Of a stretch of DNA of 64,000 nucleotides, positions 24,249 through 31,774 are shown in pieces. The DNA lies in assembly GCF_030009775.1 (NCBI RefSeq), contig NZ_JASCTH010000028.1, positions 91,533 through 155,532 of the forward strand, written 5' to 3'. The position numbers were made by a program, and so were the translations under genes. Source of the DNA: Actinoplanes sandaracinus (lineage in GTDB: Bacteria; Actinomycetota; Actinomycetes; Mycobacteriales; Micromonosporaceae). The stretch's first letter is position 1. Every line of letters starts with the position of its first letter. The notes below the pieces were generated by a model. That model was not told where the DNA came from. It saw only the letters and a list, made by a program, of their open reading frames with translations, and did not search any database.

Positions 24249-25121
24249 GTGCGTGTCACCATGGCTGCCGTGACGGGGCCGGGGTATGGGTATCCGCCGC
24301 CGGTTCGGGATGGGCGGCGGCGTCGGTGGACGTGGGTCGCGGTTGCCGGCTGGGTCGTCGTGCTGATGGCCGGCGTGTTCTGGTCGGTGCGTCACGATCC
24401 GCCGACCGTTCCTGAGCAGCGTGACATCGGGCAGGCGCTGTCCGGGCTGCGTGCGGCGTCCGGTGCGGTGGTCGCGGCCGCTCAGGCGGAGCGGTGGGTG
24501 CTGCGTCTCGGTGAGCTGCGAGTCGACGACTGTGCGATCACCCCGGTGCGCGACGGGCAGGAAGCCACCCGTGATGTGACGCTCTACGTGCCGGAAGGCG
24601 ACGCCCGGGCCGCGCTCGACGCGATCGCCGACGGGCTGCCGGCTGACTACCGGGCCGGGGTGCTCGCCAGCCGTGGGGCCACCCTGCTGTCACTCTTCGC
24701 GGACGCGGGAGAGCACGTCGGGGTCGAGGCGGAGGCGCACGCCGCCGACCAGGTGCTGACCGTGCAGATCTTCACCGGGTGCCGGCCGTCCGGGAGCGAG
24801 CTGGACCGGGCGGATCCGGCGGTCGGAGCGGTGCCGGCGCTTCTCGATGCCACTGTCGCCGGAATCGGGGCGGGCGGCGGCACGGGTGTGCCGGCGAGCC
24901 GGGCGGTCGTCTGCCCGGGCGGCGGGACGCTGTCGACCTTCGAGGCCGACGCGGGACCGGCCGGGCCGGAGAGTGGACCCCGCGGTGTCCCGGATGGGAC
25001 AGAACCGGTGTGGGTGGAAGCGGGCGGCTGGGCGTACCGGGCCGGGTCCGAATCGGTCGTCGTCACCAGTGTGGGTGAGCGGTTGCGGGTGAGCGTGACC
25101 ACAGGCTGCCGCGCGGGCTGA
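24249..25121 (+). CDS. membrane-anchored protein of unknown function
   Basis: 290 residues from GTG (ATG at 24261 is an alternative). A basic segment (RDGRRRRWTW) precedes one transmembrane helix (about 28-46). The extracytoplasmic part has two similar halves, each ending with a cysteine-containing strand (VDDCAITPV, FTGCRPSG; VVCPGGG, TTGCRAG), four Cys in all, which may form two disulfides. No known domain is recognised. It starts 3 nt after the toxin stop, so it shares the transcript or its own promoter is hidden. It may be specific to this lineage. Confidence 0.6.
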   Translation: MRVTMAAVTGPGYGYPPPVRDGRRRRWTWVAVAGWVVVLMAGVFWSVRHDPPTVPEQRDIGQALSGLRAASGAVVAAAQAERWVLRLGELRVDDCAITPVRDGQEATRDVTLYVPEGDARAALDAIADGLPADYRAGVLASRGATLLSLFADAGEHVGVEAEAHAADQVLTVQIFTGCRPSGSELDRADPAVGAVPALLDATVAGIGAGGGTGVPASRAVVCPGGGTLSTFEADAGPAGPESGPRGVPDGTEPVWVEAGGWAYRAGSESVVVTSVGERLRVSVTTGCRAG

Positions 25122-25140
25122 GAGCCCGCCGTGAGACGCG

Positions 25141-25503
25141 TCAGTAGACGAGGGCCTGGGCTCCGTCGGACATGATCTCCTCCACGAAGACCGCGGCGCC
25201 GGCGATGCGGATGCCCGGGATGACGTCGTCGGGGCCGATGCCGCGGCGGCCCGCGCACTGGGTGCAGAGGGTGACCCGGCCGGCCTCCAACAGCACCGTG
25301 AGCAGGTCAGGCAGGGGCGCGGCGTGTGGCAGCCCGAACTCGGAGGCCCGGCCCGGCAGGGCGAACCAGGCGGATTCCCCGGTGAGCCAGAACGACACCT
25401 CGGCTCCGGCGGTGACGGCGGTGGCCGCCACGGTGAACGCCTGGGAACAGCGCTCCGGAGCGTCCGCTCCGGCGGTGGCCTTGACGACCAGCAAACGTGC
25501 CAT
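25141..25503 (-). CDS. DsrE family protein
   Basis: 120 residues from ATG (MARLLVVKATAGADAPERCS). The DsrE/DsrF-like fold is indicated by an N-terminal LLVVKATAGADAPERC, ESAWFALPGRASEFGLPHA and the C-terminal GRVTLCTQCAGRRGIGPDDVIPGIRIAGAAVFVEEIM. The CTQCAGRRGI segment places Cys at the site used for sulfur relay in DsrE, though many members act only as small-molecule or redox binding proteins. It converges with the membrane protein gene, 19 nt apart, and is divergent from the small membrane peptide gene. Confidence 0.8.
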   Translation of the reverse strand: MARLLVVKATAGADAPERCSQAFTVAATAVTAGAEVSFWLTGESAWFALPGRASEFGLPHAAPLPDLLTVLLEAGRVTLCTQCAGRRGIGPDDVIPGIRIAGAAVFVEEIMSDGAQALVY

Positions 25504-25529
25504 ACCGGCCAGCATAAGATGGGCCGGTC

Positions 25530-25634
25530 ATGGTTACGGAGATCGGGTTCGTGAGCCTGCTGGTGGCCGCCCTGGGCGGGCTGGCCGGCGGGTTCGGCTA
25601 TCTGGCATTGCGCATTTCGAGGGGACGCTGGTGA
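25530..25634 (+). CDS. 34-residue membrane peptide coupled to nitrobindin gene
   Basis: The frame from ATG at 25530 reads MVTEIGFVSLLVAALGGLAG and continues with a Gly-rich hydrophobic stretch to LRISRGRW. One transmembrane helix (about 5-27) and a positive C-terminal tail give an N-out orientation by the positive-inside rule. Its TGA overlaps the GTG of the nitrobindin gene (GTGA at 25631-25634), a sign of translational coupling. No domain known. The codon use matches neighbours, so it is likely real. Confidence 0.6.
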   Translation: MVTEIGFVSLLVAALGGLAGGFGYLALRISRGRW

Positions 25635-26230
25635 GCAACGAGACGGAAAACCCATTGGGACCGCCGCCGTGGCTCAACGCGCCTCCGGTCGGCCCCTACC
25701 CCTATGAGGACACCCACGACCTGCGGTCCGGCCCGGACCTGCACCCGTCGCTGCTCGGCCTGCTGCCGTTCGTCGGGCTGTGGCGGGGCCGCGGCCAGGG
25801 TGGGTTCCCGAACGAGGACGACTACAACTTCGCGCAGGAGGTGCGGATCAGCCACGACGGCCGGTCCTTCCTGCGCTACGAGTCGCGGGCCTGGCTGCTC
25901 GACGACGAGTCGACGCCGATCGGGAAGGCGCTGGTCGAGTCCGGGTTCTGGCGGCCGGTGCTGGTCGACGGCCGTCCGGGCGACGAGATGGAGGCGACGA
26001 TGATCCGGCCGGACGGGGTGGCCGAGCTCTATCTGGGCAAGGCGGCCACGACCCGGCTGGAGATGGCGGCGGACGCGGTCGCCTACACGCCGTCGGGCCT
26101 GCCGGTGACCGGTGGGCACCGGCTCTTCGGGATCGTCGAGGGCGCGCTGCTCTACGCCCACGAGATCGCGGTCGACCAGAGCGGTCTCAAGCCGCACATG
26201 TCCGCGCGTCTGTTGCGCATCGGCGGCTGA
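25631..26230 (+). CDS. FABP family / nitrobindin-like heme protein
   Basis: 199 residues from GTG (VSNETENPLGPPPWLNAPPV). The nitrobindin beta-barrel pattern is present: PFVGLWRGRGQGGFPNEDDYNFAQEV, with GxWxGxG at about 49-55, then DGRSFLRYESRAW, ESGFWRP, and a C-terminal LLYAHEIAVDQSGLKPHMSARLLR. The His near the end is the likely proximal heme ligand. Mycobacterial and plant relatives bind ferric heme and isomerise peroxynitrite to nitrate. It is coupled to the small membrane peptide upstream. Confidence 0.87.
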   Translation: MSNETENPLGPPPWLNAPPVGPYPYEDTHDLRSGPDLHPSLLGLLPFVGLWRGRGQGGFPNEDDYNFAQEVRISHDGRSFLRYESRAWLLDDESTPIGKALVESGFWRPVLVDGRPGDEMEATMIRPDGVAELYLGKAATTRLEMAADAVAYTPSGLPVTGGHRLFGIVEGALLYAHEIAVDQSGLKPHMSARLLRIGG

Positions 26231-26240
26231 CCGCGGTCGA

Positions 26241-26987
26241 TCAGTCGACCGGGAAACCCAGTAATTCCAGCAACCGGGGTGTCCAGGGCGAACGTGCCCG
26301 GGGCACCCCGTCCAGACTCGTCACCTCGGCGAGCCCGCGCAGTGACGAGGCCAGCCAGATCGCCTCGGCCGCGGCCAATTCGTCCAGTGTGACCATCCGC
26401 TCCGAGGCGCGCAGGCCCGCCGGCCCGGCGAGCGACAGCAGGTGCAGCGCGGTGATCCCGGGCAGGATGCCGGCCTCGGCGGGCGAGACCGTGCACAGCT
26501 CGCCGCCCGCCAGCCAGACCACGGATGCGGTGGGCGCCTCCAGCACGTACCCCTCGGTGGAAAGCCAGATCATGTCGTCGGCGCCCTGCCGCGCCGCCCA
26601 GCGGCGCGCGGCGAAATTGCTCGCGTAGGACAGCGACTTGGCCGCCGAGATCGACCACGGCGGACGCCGCCGGATCGAGACGCCGAGGTCGGCGCTGATC
26701 GTCCGCACCCCCTCCCGCCGCTCGCGGAGCAGCCCGTCGGGGATCGGGGAGACGGACATGTTCAGCAGGCCGCGGGTATAGATGATCCGCAGGGCCCCCG
26801 TGCTCTCGAAAACGCGGTTCCGCACGGGAGAGAGATCCGGCTCGGGAAGGCCGAGGATCGCGGCGGACCGGACGAGCCGGGAAAGGTGCTGTTCGAGCAG
26901 CCACGGGCCGGACGGCCGGAGATCCACGGTCTCGAAGACGCCGTCGCCGAGAAGGTCGGCCGGTGTCACCAGGATGCGCTCCGTCAC
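26241..26987 (-). CDS. class IV aminotransferase / aminodeoxychorismate lyase-like PLP enzyme
   Basis: 248 residues from GTG or ATG at 26987 (MTERILVTPADLLGDGVFET). The fold-type IV pattern is visible: GDGVFETVDLR, the PLP lysine in SAAKSLSYASNFAARRWA, and TEGYVLEAPTASVVWLAGGELCTVSPAEAGILPGITA for the cofactor phosphate loop. It is shorter than branched-chain aminotransferases and close in size to PabC, which makes 4-aminobenzoate for folate. Assignment to pabC is possible but not proven, since no pabAB is nearby. It is divergent from the Fur-family gene. Confidence 0.82.
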   Translation of the reverse strand: MTERILVTPADLLGDGVFETVDLRPSGPWLLEQHLSRLVRSAAILGLPEPDLSPVRNRVFESTGALRIIYTRGLLNMSVSPIPDGLLRERREGVRTISADLGVSIRRRPPWSISAAKSLSYASNFAARRWAARQGADDMIWLSTEGYVLEAPTASVVWLAGGELCTVSPAEAGILPGITALHLLSLAGPAGLRASERMVTLDELAAAEAIWLASSLRGLAEVTSLDGVPRARSPWTPRLLELLGFPVD

Positions 26988-27019
26988 CGTTGCGAATCTA
27001 GCGAACTATGCTTCGTCAC

Positions 27020-27442
27020 GTGTCCGCCACATCGCTAGCCGCCATGCTCCGCGAGCGGGGCCTGCGACTCACTCCCCAGCGTCAGCTGATCCTCGAGGCG
27101 GTGCACGAACTCGGTCATGCGACCCCCGAGTCGGTGCACACCGCGGTCCGTGAGCGGGCCGCCGGCGTCAACATCACCACGGTCTACCGGACCCTGGAGC
27201 TGCTTGAGGAACTCGGCCTGGTCAACCACACCCATCTATCGCATGGCTCGCCGACCTATCACCCGGCGGGTGACGACCAGCACGTCCATCTGGTGTGCCG
27301 GTCGTGCGGTTCGATCGCCGAGGTGGACCCCGCGGTGATGGACCCGGTCACCGGCCTGCTCCTGCGCGAGCGGGACTTCCGGGTCGACGTGGGTCACGTC
27401 TCGCTGTTCGGCCTCTGCGGCGATTGCAAGGACACCCCGTGA
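27020..27442 (+). CDS. Fur family metal-responsive repressor
   Basis: 140 residues from a GTG at 27020 (an ATG at 27008 would add four). The winged helix is LAAMLRERGLRLTPQRQLILEAVHELGHATPESVHTAV, with recognition helix NITTVYRTLELLEELGL. The dimerisation part has HVHLVCRSCGSIAEVD and SLFGLCGDCKD, two CxxC pairs that bind structural zinc. The TATGCT hexamer at 27007-27012 could be a -10 for a leaderless GTG. Which metal it senses (iron, zinc or nickel) cannot be told. It is followed by a 36-bp tandem repeat and the ygfZ-like gene. Confidence 0.86.
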   Translation: MSATSLAAMLRERGLRLTPQRQLILEAVHELGHATPESVHTAVRERAAGVNITTVYRTLELLEELGLVNHTHLSHGSPTYHPAGDDQHVHLVCRSCGSIAEVDPAVMDPVTGLLLRERDFRVDVGHVSLFGLCGDCKDTP

Positions 27443-27577
27443 GCCCCGGCGACCGGCTACTTCCGGGAGCCCCTGTGCGCCCCGGCGACCGGCTGTCGCC
27501 GGGAGCCCTCGCGGGCATCGGCGACCGGCTACTGCCAGGAGCCCTCGTGGGCACTGGCGACTATCAGGAGGCGTCCA
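27443..27577 (+). repeat. 36-bp tandem repeat, three full units and a partial one
   Basis: Units begin at 27443, 27479 and 27515 with a GC(C/A)(C/T)CGGCGACCGGCT core, each 36 bp, and a shorter fourth copy begins at 27551. It fills the gap between the Fur-family stop and the next start. The last partial unit contains the CAGGAGG ribosome binding site of the ygfZ-like gene. Confidence 0.75.
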
Positions 27578-28618
27578 GTGACCGTCGTCACGATTGAGGA
27601 CCTGGAGCCGGGTTCGCCCGACGCCGGGGTGCCCGCCCACTTCGGCGACCCGATGCGTGAGCAGCGCCTGCTGGAGACCGGCGTCGGCCTGGTCGACCGG
27701 TCGAACCGTGCGGTGATCGCGGTTCCCGGCGTGGAACGGGCGAGCTGGCTGCACACGCTGACCACCCAGCACCTGTCCGGCCTGAGCGCCGGTGAGGGCA
27801 GTGAGCTGCTCGTCCTCTCACCCAACGGGCACATCGAGCAGCACGCCCTCATCGCCGAGGACGGGACGACCGCGTGGCTCGACACCGAGCCGGGCGCGGG
27901 CGCGGGCCTGCTGCGGTACCTGGAGATGATGCGGTTCTTCACCCAGGTCGAGCCCCGGGACGCGAGTGCCGAGATGGCGGTCCTCTCGCTGGTCGGCCCG
28001 GGCGCGGCCGAGCTCTTCCCCGACCTCGCGGAACCCCGGGTGGGCGCGGTGCCGGGCGCCAAGTTCGCCGCCGGGTCGGTCCCTGCCCAGGCGACGAGCC
28101 GCTATGCCGTACGGGCCTTCGAAGGCGGCCTGGCCAGGCGGGTTCCGCTCGGGGTGGACCTGCTGGTGCCACGGTCCGATGCGCCGGCCGTGACCGAGCG
28201 GCTCGGCGTGGCACGGGCCGGGCTCTGGGCTTACGAGGCGATCCGGGTGGCCCGCCGGCTGCCACGGCTGGGCTGGGAGACCGACCACCGGACCCTGCCG
28301 GCCGAGGCCGGTTTCCTGGCCGCCGGCGTGCACCTGGACAAGGGCTGTTACCGGGGACAGGAGACGGTCGCCCGAGTGCATCACCTGGGCCGTCCGCCGC
28401 GCCGGCTGGTCCTGCTGCACCTGGACGGGGTGGCCACCGACCATCCGCCGGCTCAGGGCTCCGCGGTCGAGCTGGACGGCCGAGCCGTCGGCTTCGTCGG
28501 CACCGCCGTGCGCCACCACGAACTCGGCATGATCGCCCTGGCCGTGGTCAAGCGCAACGTCGCTGACGACGCCCGGTTGAGCGTGGGGGAGTCGGCCGCC
28601 GCCATCGACCCTGAGTGA
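27578..28618 (+). CDS. ygfZ: YgfZ/GcvT-domain folate-binding protein
   Basis: 346 residues from GTG with CAGGAGG 7 nt upstream. The N-terminal GcvT-like domain (about 30-250) is followed by the signature KGCYRGQETVARVHHLG, whose cysteine and glutamine-glutamate mark YgfZ, and a C-terminal beta barrel. YgfZ uses tetrahydrofolate and helps build or repair certain iron-sulfur enzymes such as MiaB. GcvT itself lacks the KGC(Y/F)xGQE motif, which separates the two. It lies after the Fur-family gene and may be part of its operon. Confidence 0.88.
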   Translation: MTVVTIEDLEPGSPDAGVPAHFGDPMREQRLLETGVGLVDRSNRAVIAVPGVERASWLHTLTTQHLSGLSAGEGSELLVLSPNGHIEQHALIAEDGTTAWLDTEPGAGAGLLRYLEMMRFFTQVEPRDASAEMAVLSLVGPGAAELFPDLAEPRVGAVPGAKFAAGSVPAQATSRYAVRAFEGGLARRVPLGVDLLVPRSDAPAVTERLGVARAGLWAYEAIRVARRLPRLGWETDHRTLPAEAGFLAAGVHLDKGCYRGQETVARVHHLGRPPRRLVLLHLDGVATDHPPAQGSAVELDGRAVGFVGTAVRHHELGMIALAVVKRNVADDARLSVGESAAAIDPE

Positions 28619-28645
28619 GTCGTTGCGCGTGGCAGGATGACCGGC

Positions 28646-29479
28646 ATGACCGGGACTTTGATCACCGTCGCCCCGACCGGCGCGGAGAGCAGCAAGGCGG
28701 ACGTGCCGGCTCTGCCAGTGACCCTGGACGAGCTGGTCGTCACCGCCAAGGAGTGTGAGGCGCTCGGCGCCTCGATCATCCACGTCCATATCCGCGACGA
28801 TGACGCCCGCCCGACCCTGGACCAGGGCCGCCTGCGGGCCACCGTCGCCGCACTGCGGGAGGCCACCGGCCTGATCGTGCAGCTCTCGTCGGGCGGATCG
28901 GTGCACGATCCGGAGGCGGACCGGCTGGCGGTGCTCGACGCCGCCCCCGAGATGGCCTCCTGCACGATGGGCACGGTCAACTTCGGCGACGACGTGTTCC
29001 TGAACCGTTGGGAGTTCATCGTCGGCCTGCACACCCGCATGCAGGAGCGCGGGATCGTGCCGGAGTACGAGATCTTCGACCTGGGGCAGCTCACCACCCT
29101 GCAGCGGCTGCTCGACCGGCACGGCCTGCCGGCCGGCGGGCACGTCCACCTCGACCTGGTGATGGGCGTTCCGGGCGGGATGCCCGGGACGGCGGCCGCA
29201 CTGGTCGCGTGCGAGCGGGTGATCCGTGACCTGCCGGCGGGCACCACGTTCTCGGCGACCGGCATCGGCCGCGGCGCCCTGCCGGTGATGCTGACGTCGC
29301 TGGCGGCCGGCGGTCACCTGCGCGTCGGCATGGAGGACACCCTGACGTACGCGAAGGGCCGCCCCGTCGAGTCGAACATGCAGCTCGTAGCCCGTGCCGT
29401 CGGTTTCGCCCAGCTCGCCCAGCGCCCGCCGCTGACTCCGGCGCAAGCCCGTGAGCTGCTCGGAATCCCCGCCCGATGA
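28646..29479 (+). CDS. BKACE family (3-keto-5-aminohexanoate cleavage-like) enzyme
   Basis: 277 residues from ATG at 28646 (ATG at 28637 adds MTG). The DUF849/BKACE pattern is visible: ITVAPTGAESSKADVPALPV, SIIHVHIRDDDARPTLD with the zinc-binding HxH, VNFGDDVFLNRWEF, EYEIFDLGQL, GHVHLDLVMGVPGGMPGT, GGHLRVGMEDTLTYAKGRP. These enzymes use acetyl-CoA to cleave beta-keto acids. The exact beta-keto acid is unknown. Its stop overlaps the asparaginase start (ATGA), so the two are co-translated, which hints at an amino acid degradation unit. Confidence 0.85.
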   Translation: MTGTLITVAPTGAESSKADVPALPVTLDELVVTAKECEALGASIIHVHIRDDDARPTLDQGRLRATVAALREATGLIVQLSSGGSVHDPEADRLAVLDAAPEMASCTMGTVNFGDDVFLNRWEFIVGLHTRMQERGIVPEYEIFDLGQLTTLQRLLDRHGLPAGGHVHLDLVMGVPGGMPGTAAALVACERVIRDLPAGTTFSATGIGRGALPVMLTSLAAGGHLRVGMEDTLTYAKGRPVESNMQLVARAVGFAQLAQRPPLTPAQARELLGIPAR

Positions 29480-30396
29480 TCGTCGCTGAAGTCGTCCGTT
29501 CGGGTTTCGTGGAGAGCGTCCACCACGGTGTGGTCGCCGTCGTCGGCGGGGAGAGCTTCGGGGACGTCGCGAGCCCGTTCTTCCCGCGGTCGTCCAACAA
29601 GCCACTGCAGACCGTCGCCCTGCTGGAGTCCGGCCTGGTCCCACGGGAGGAGGCCGACCTCGCCCTGATCAGCGGCAGTCACGACGGCGAACCGTTCCAC
29701 GTGGAACGTGTCGGGGCCATGCTCGTCGCGGCCGGGCTGGGGCCGGAGTCTCTGCGCTGTCCGGCCGACCTGCCGCTGGGCGAGACCCCGCGGCGGGCCT
29801 GGCTGCGCGGTGGAGGCGAGGCCGAGCCGATCCTGATGAACTGCTCCGGCAAGCACGCCGGCATGCTCGCCACCTGCGTGATCAACGGCTGGCCGCTGGA
29901 CTCGTACCTCGCGGTCGATCATCCGCTCCAGAAGGCTCTCGCCGATGCGGTGAGCCGCCTGTCCGGTGAGCCGATCGCGGCGCTCGGGGTGGACGGGTGC
30001 GGCGCGCCGATCTTCGCGATCTCGCCGATCGGCCTGGCGCGGGCCTTCCAGCGACTGGTCGAGGCGGAGCCGGGCACCCCGGAGCGCCGGGTGGCCGACG
30101 CGATGCGGGCGCATCCCGCGCTGGTGGCGGGCACCGGCGCCGAGGACACCGTGTTGATGGACGCGGTGCCGGGCCTGCTCGTGAAGAAGGGCGCCGACGG
30201 GGTGGCCGCGGCTGCCATGGCCGGGGCCGGTGCGGTGGCGCTCAAGATATCGGACGGCTCGGCTCGGGCTCGCGTACCCGTGCTCATCGCGGCCTTGCGC
30301 GGTCTCGGCCTGGAGGTTCCCGATCTGCCCGAGCCCGTTCTCGGTGGCGGCCGCCCGGTCGGTGAGGTTCGTGCGGTATTCCAGATAGCGGGGTGA
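29476..30396 (+). CDS. asparaginase family protein (PF06089 type)
   Basis: 306 residues from ATG overlapping the preceding stop. The family markers are SNKPLQTVALLESG, ISGSHDGEPFHVERV and MNCSGKHAGMLATCVINGW, followed by GVDGCGAPIFAISPIGLARAF. This is the L-asparaginase II group of Rhizobium and actinomycetes, unrelated in fold to E. coli AnsA/B, and deamidates asparagine to aspartate. Coupling with a BKACE enzyme may reflect use of amino acids or derivatives. A perfect inverted repeat starts 11 nt after the stop. Confidence 0.88.
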   Translation: MIVAEVVRSGFVESVHHGVVAVVGGESFGDVASPFFPRSSNKPLQTVALLESGLVPREEADLALISGSHDGEPFHVERVGAMLVAAGLGPESLRCPADLPLGETPRRAWLRGGGEAEPILMNCSGKHAGMLATCVINGWPLDSYLAVDHPLQKALADAVSRLSGEPIAALGVDGCGAPIFAISPIGLARAFQRLVEAEPGTPERRVADAMRAHPALVAGTGAEDTVLMDAVPGLLVKKGADGVAAAAMAGAGAVALKISDGSARARVPVLIAALRGLGLEVPDLPEPVLGGGRPVGEVRAVFQIAG

Positions 30397-30406
30397 CTCG
30401 GTTCAC

Positions 30407-30443
30407 GCTAGCTATTGCAAGCGTTTCGCTTGCAATAGCTAGC
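30407..30443. promoter_or_regulatory. 17-bp perfect inverted repeat, likely operator of the XRE regulator
   Basis: Arms 30407-30423 and 30427-30443 (GCTAGCTATTGCAAGCG and its reverse complement) flank a 3-nt TTT centre. The right arm contains the -35 hexamer TTGCAA of the next promoter. A further GCTAGCTTT half-like site overlaps the -10. This position fits self-repression by the XRE protein; a terminator for the asparaginase gene is the alternative. Confidence 0.65.
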
Positions 30444-30458
30444 ACTCCTGGCTAGCTT
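30430..30458 (+). promoter_or_regulatory. promoter of the XRE-hbhA operon
   Basis: TTGCAA (30430-30435) and TAGCTT (30453-30458) are separated by 17 bp. The ATG at 30465 is 6 nt after the -10, so the mRNA is predicted to be leaderless. Confidence 0.65.
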
Positions 30459-30464
30459 TGAGCC

Positions 30465-30881
30465 ATGGCCACACCCAAGGATCTGCCCGAGGACATCGGA
30501 ACCTTCATCCGAGACCTCAGGCAGACCGCGAAGATCTCGCTCCGGCAACTCGCCGACAAGGCGGGGGTGAGCAACCCCTACCTGAGTCAGATCGAGCGTG
30601 GCCTCCGTAAGCCGAGCGCCGAGGTGCTGCAGCAGATAGCCAGCGCCCTACGAGTGTCGACCCCCGCGATGTACCTGCGGGCCGGACTACTCGATGGTGA
30701 GGGCCAGCAAGGCGTGCTGGCCGCCATCGCGGTCGACCCGGAGCTCACGATCGCGCAGAAGCAGTCCCTGTCGCAGATCTACGAAACGTTCCGCAACGAG
30801 AACGCGCGCAACAACGCGCAGCCTTCCGACCCCGAGAACGGCGCGCCCCGGACCACCCCGATCGCCGAGGAGAAGTCATGA
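30465..30881 (+). CDS. XRE family transcriptional regulator
   Basis: 138 residues from ATG. The helix-turn-helix is FIRDLRQTAKISLRQLADKAGVSNPYLSQIERGLRKPS (about 13-50). The C-terminal half is a Gln/Asn-rich helix with low complexity (NENARNNAQPSDPENGAP). The order XRE-hbhA-DUF2516 is that of Rv0474-Rv0475-Rv0476 in M. tuberculosis, from memory. Its stop overlaps the hbhA-like start (ATGA). A large palindrome sits across its own promoter and is the natural operator candidate. Confidence 0.87.
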   Translation: MATPKDLPEDIGTFIRDLRQTAKISLRQLADKAGVSNPYLSQIERGLRKPSAEVLQQIASALRVSTPAMYLRAGLLDGEGQQGVLAAIAVDPELTIAQKQSLSQIYETFRNENARNNAQPSDPENGAPRTTPIAEEKS

Positions 30882-31360
30882 CCGAGCAGACCAAGACCAA
30901 GATCCCCGCCCCGCTGTACGCCGCCGCAGGCGCTGGTGACATCGCCTACGAGCAGCTCCGCAAGCTGCCGGCCGTGCTGACCGAGCTGAGCGACCGCGCC
31001 ACCGCCTCGCTGAAGGCTTACAACGAGCAGGCCGGCACCAAGGCCGCCGAGCTGCGCGGCAAGGCGCAGGAAGCGGACTTCGTCGCCCTGCGCGAGAACG
31101 CGACCAGCGCCGCCTCGACCTTCGCCCAGGTCGCCCAGGAGCGCGCCCTCGCCGTCTACAACGAGCTGGTCGCCCGCGGCGAGCGCGTGGTCGGCACCGG
31201 TGTGATCGAGGCCGCCGACGTGGTCAACTCCGACATCGAGACCACCGAGCAGCCGAAGGCCGTCGAGTCCGCGGTCGCGGAGGCCAAGGCCGTCGAGGCC
31301 GCTCCGAAGCCGCGCAAGCGGGTGAAGCCGGCCGCGTCCACCGACAAGCCGGCCGAGTGA
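30878..31360 (+). CDS. HbhA-like heparin-binding hemagglutinin homologue
   Basis: 160 residues from ATG overlapping the regulator stop. A central helical, coiled-coil-like part (AGAGDIAYEQLRKLPAVLTELSDRATASLKAYNEQAGTKAAELRG) matches the HbhA core, and the Lys/Arg-Pro-Ala tail (APKPRKRVKPAASTDKPAE) resembles the basic C-terminus that binds sulfated sugars in mycobacteria, though it is much shorter. In a soil actinomycete a cell envelope or lipid-binding role is more likely than adhesion to host cells. No signal peptide is seen. A terminator hairpin follows. Confidence 0.8.
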   Translation: MTEQTKTKIPAPLYAAAGAGDIAYEQLRKLPAVLTELSDRATASLKAYNEQAGTKAAELRGKAQEADFVALRENATSAASTFAQVAQERALAVYNELVARGERVVGTGVIEAADVVNSDIETTEQPKAVESAVAEAKAVEAAPKPRKRVKPAASTDKPAE

Positions 31361-31382
31361 CCACTCGATAAACCGACACGAT

Positions 31383-31413
31383 CCGAGGGCCCCGGCGCTG
31401 CTGGGGCCCTCGG
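31383..31413 (+). terminator. terminator after the hbhA-like gene
   Basis: An 11-bp perfect stem (CCGAGGGCCCC, 31383-31393, with 31403-31413) closes on a 9-nt loop 22 nt after the stop. The -10-like TAGACT of the next gene (31416-31421) begins right after it. Confidence 0.75.
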
Positions 31414-31428
31414 CATAGACTCTCCCTC

Positions 31429-31746
31429 ATGGCAATAGCAGCGGCGCCGATCTTCTTCGACCTCGTCGTCAGTTACCTCAACTTCGCGGTCCTGCTCTTC
31501 GCTCTGGCGGTGCAGGCGGTCGCGCTGATCCACTGCCTGACCCAGCGCGGCCCCGGGTTCCAGGCCATCGGCACTCTGCCGAAAGGCGCGTGGGCCGGCA
31601 TCATCGGCGTCTGCCTGGCACTCACCCTGCTCACCAGGGGCAGCCTCATCATCATCAGCATGATCGGTATCGCCGCGGCCCTGATCTACATGCTCGACGT
31701 TCGCCCAGGCCTGAAAGATCTCTCGGACGGCAAGGGCTTCTGGTGA
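31429..31746 (+). CDS. DUF2516 family membrane protein
   Basis: 105 residues from ATG (MAIAAAPIFFDLVVSYLNFA). Three transmembrane helices (about 8-32, 50-66, 70-90) and the family pattern LIHCLTQRGPGFQAIGTLPKGAWAGI. It has its own TAGACT -10-like site 8 nt before the ATG. The gene follows XRE and hbhA in the same order as Rv0476 in mycobacteria. Function unknown. Confidence 0.85.
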   Translation: MAIAAAPIFFDLVVSYLNFAVLLFALAVQAVALIHCLTQRGPGFQAIGTLPKGAWAGIIGVCLALTLLTRGSLIIISMIGIAAALIYMLDVRPGLKDLSDGKGFW

Positions 31747-31774
31747 CCCGGGCGCGCCGGCTCCGGGTGCGGGG

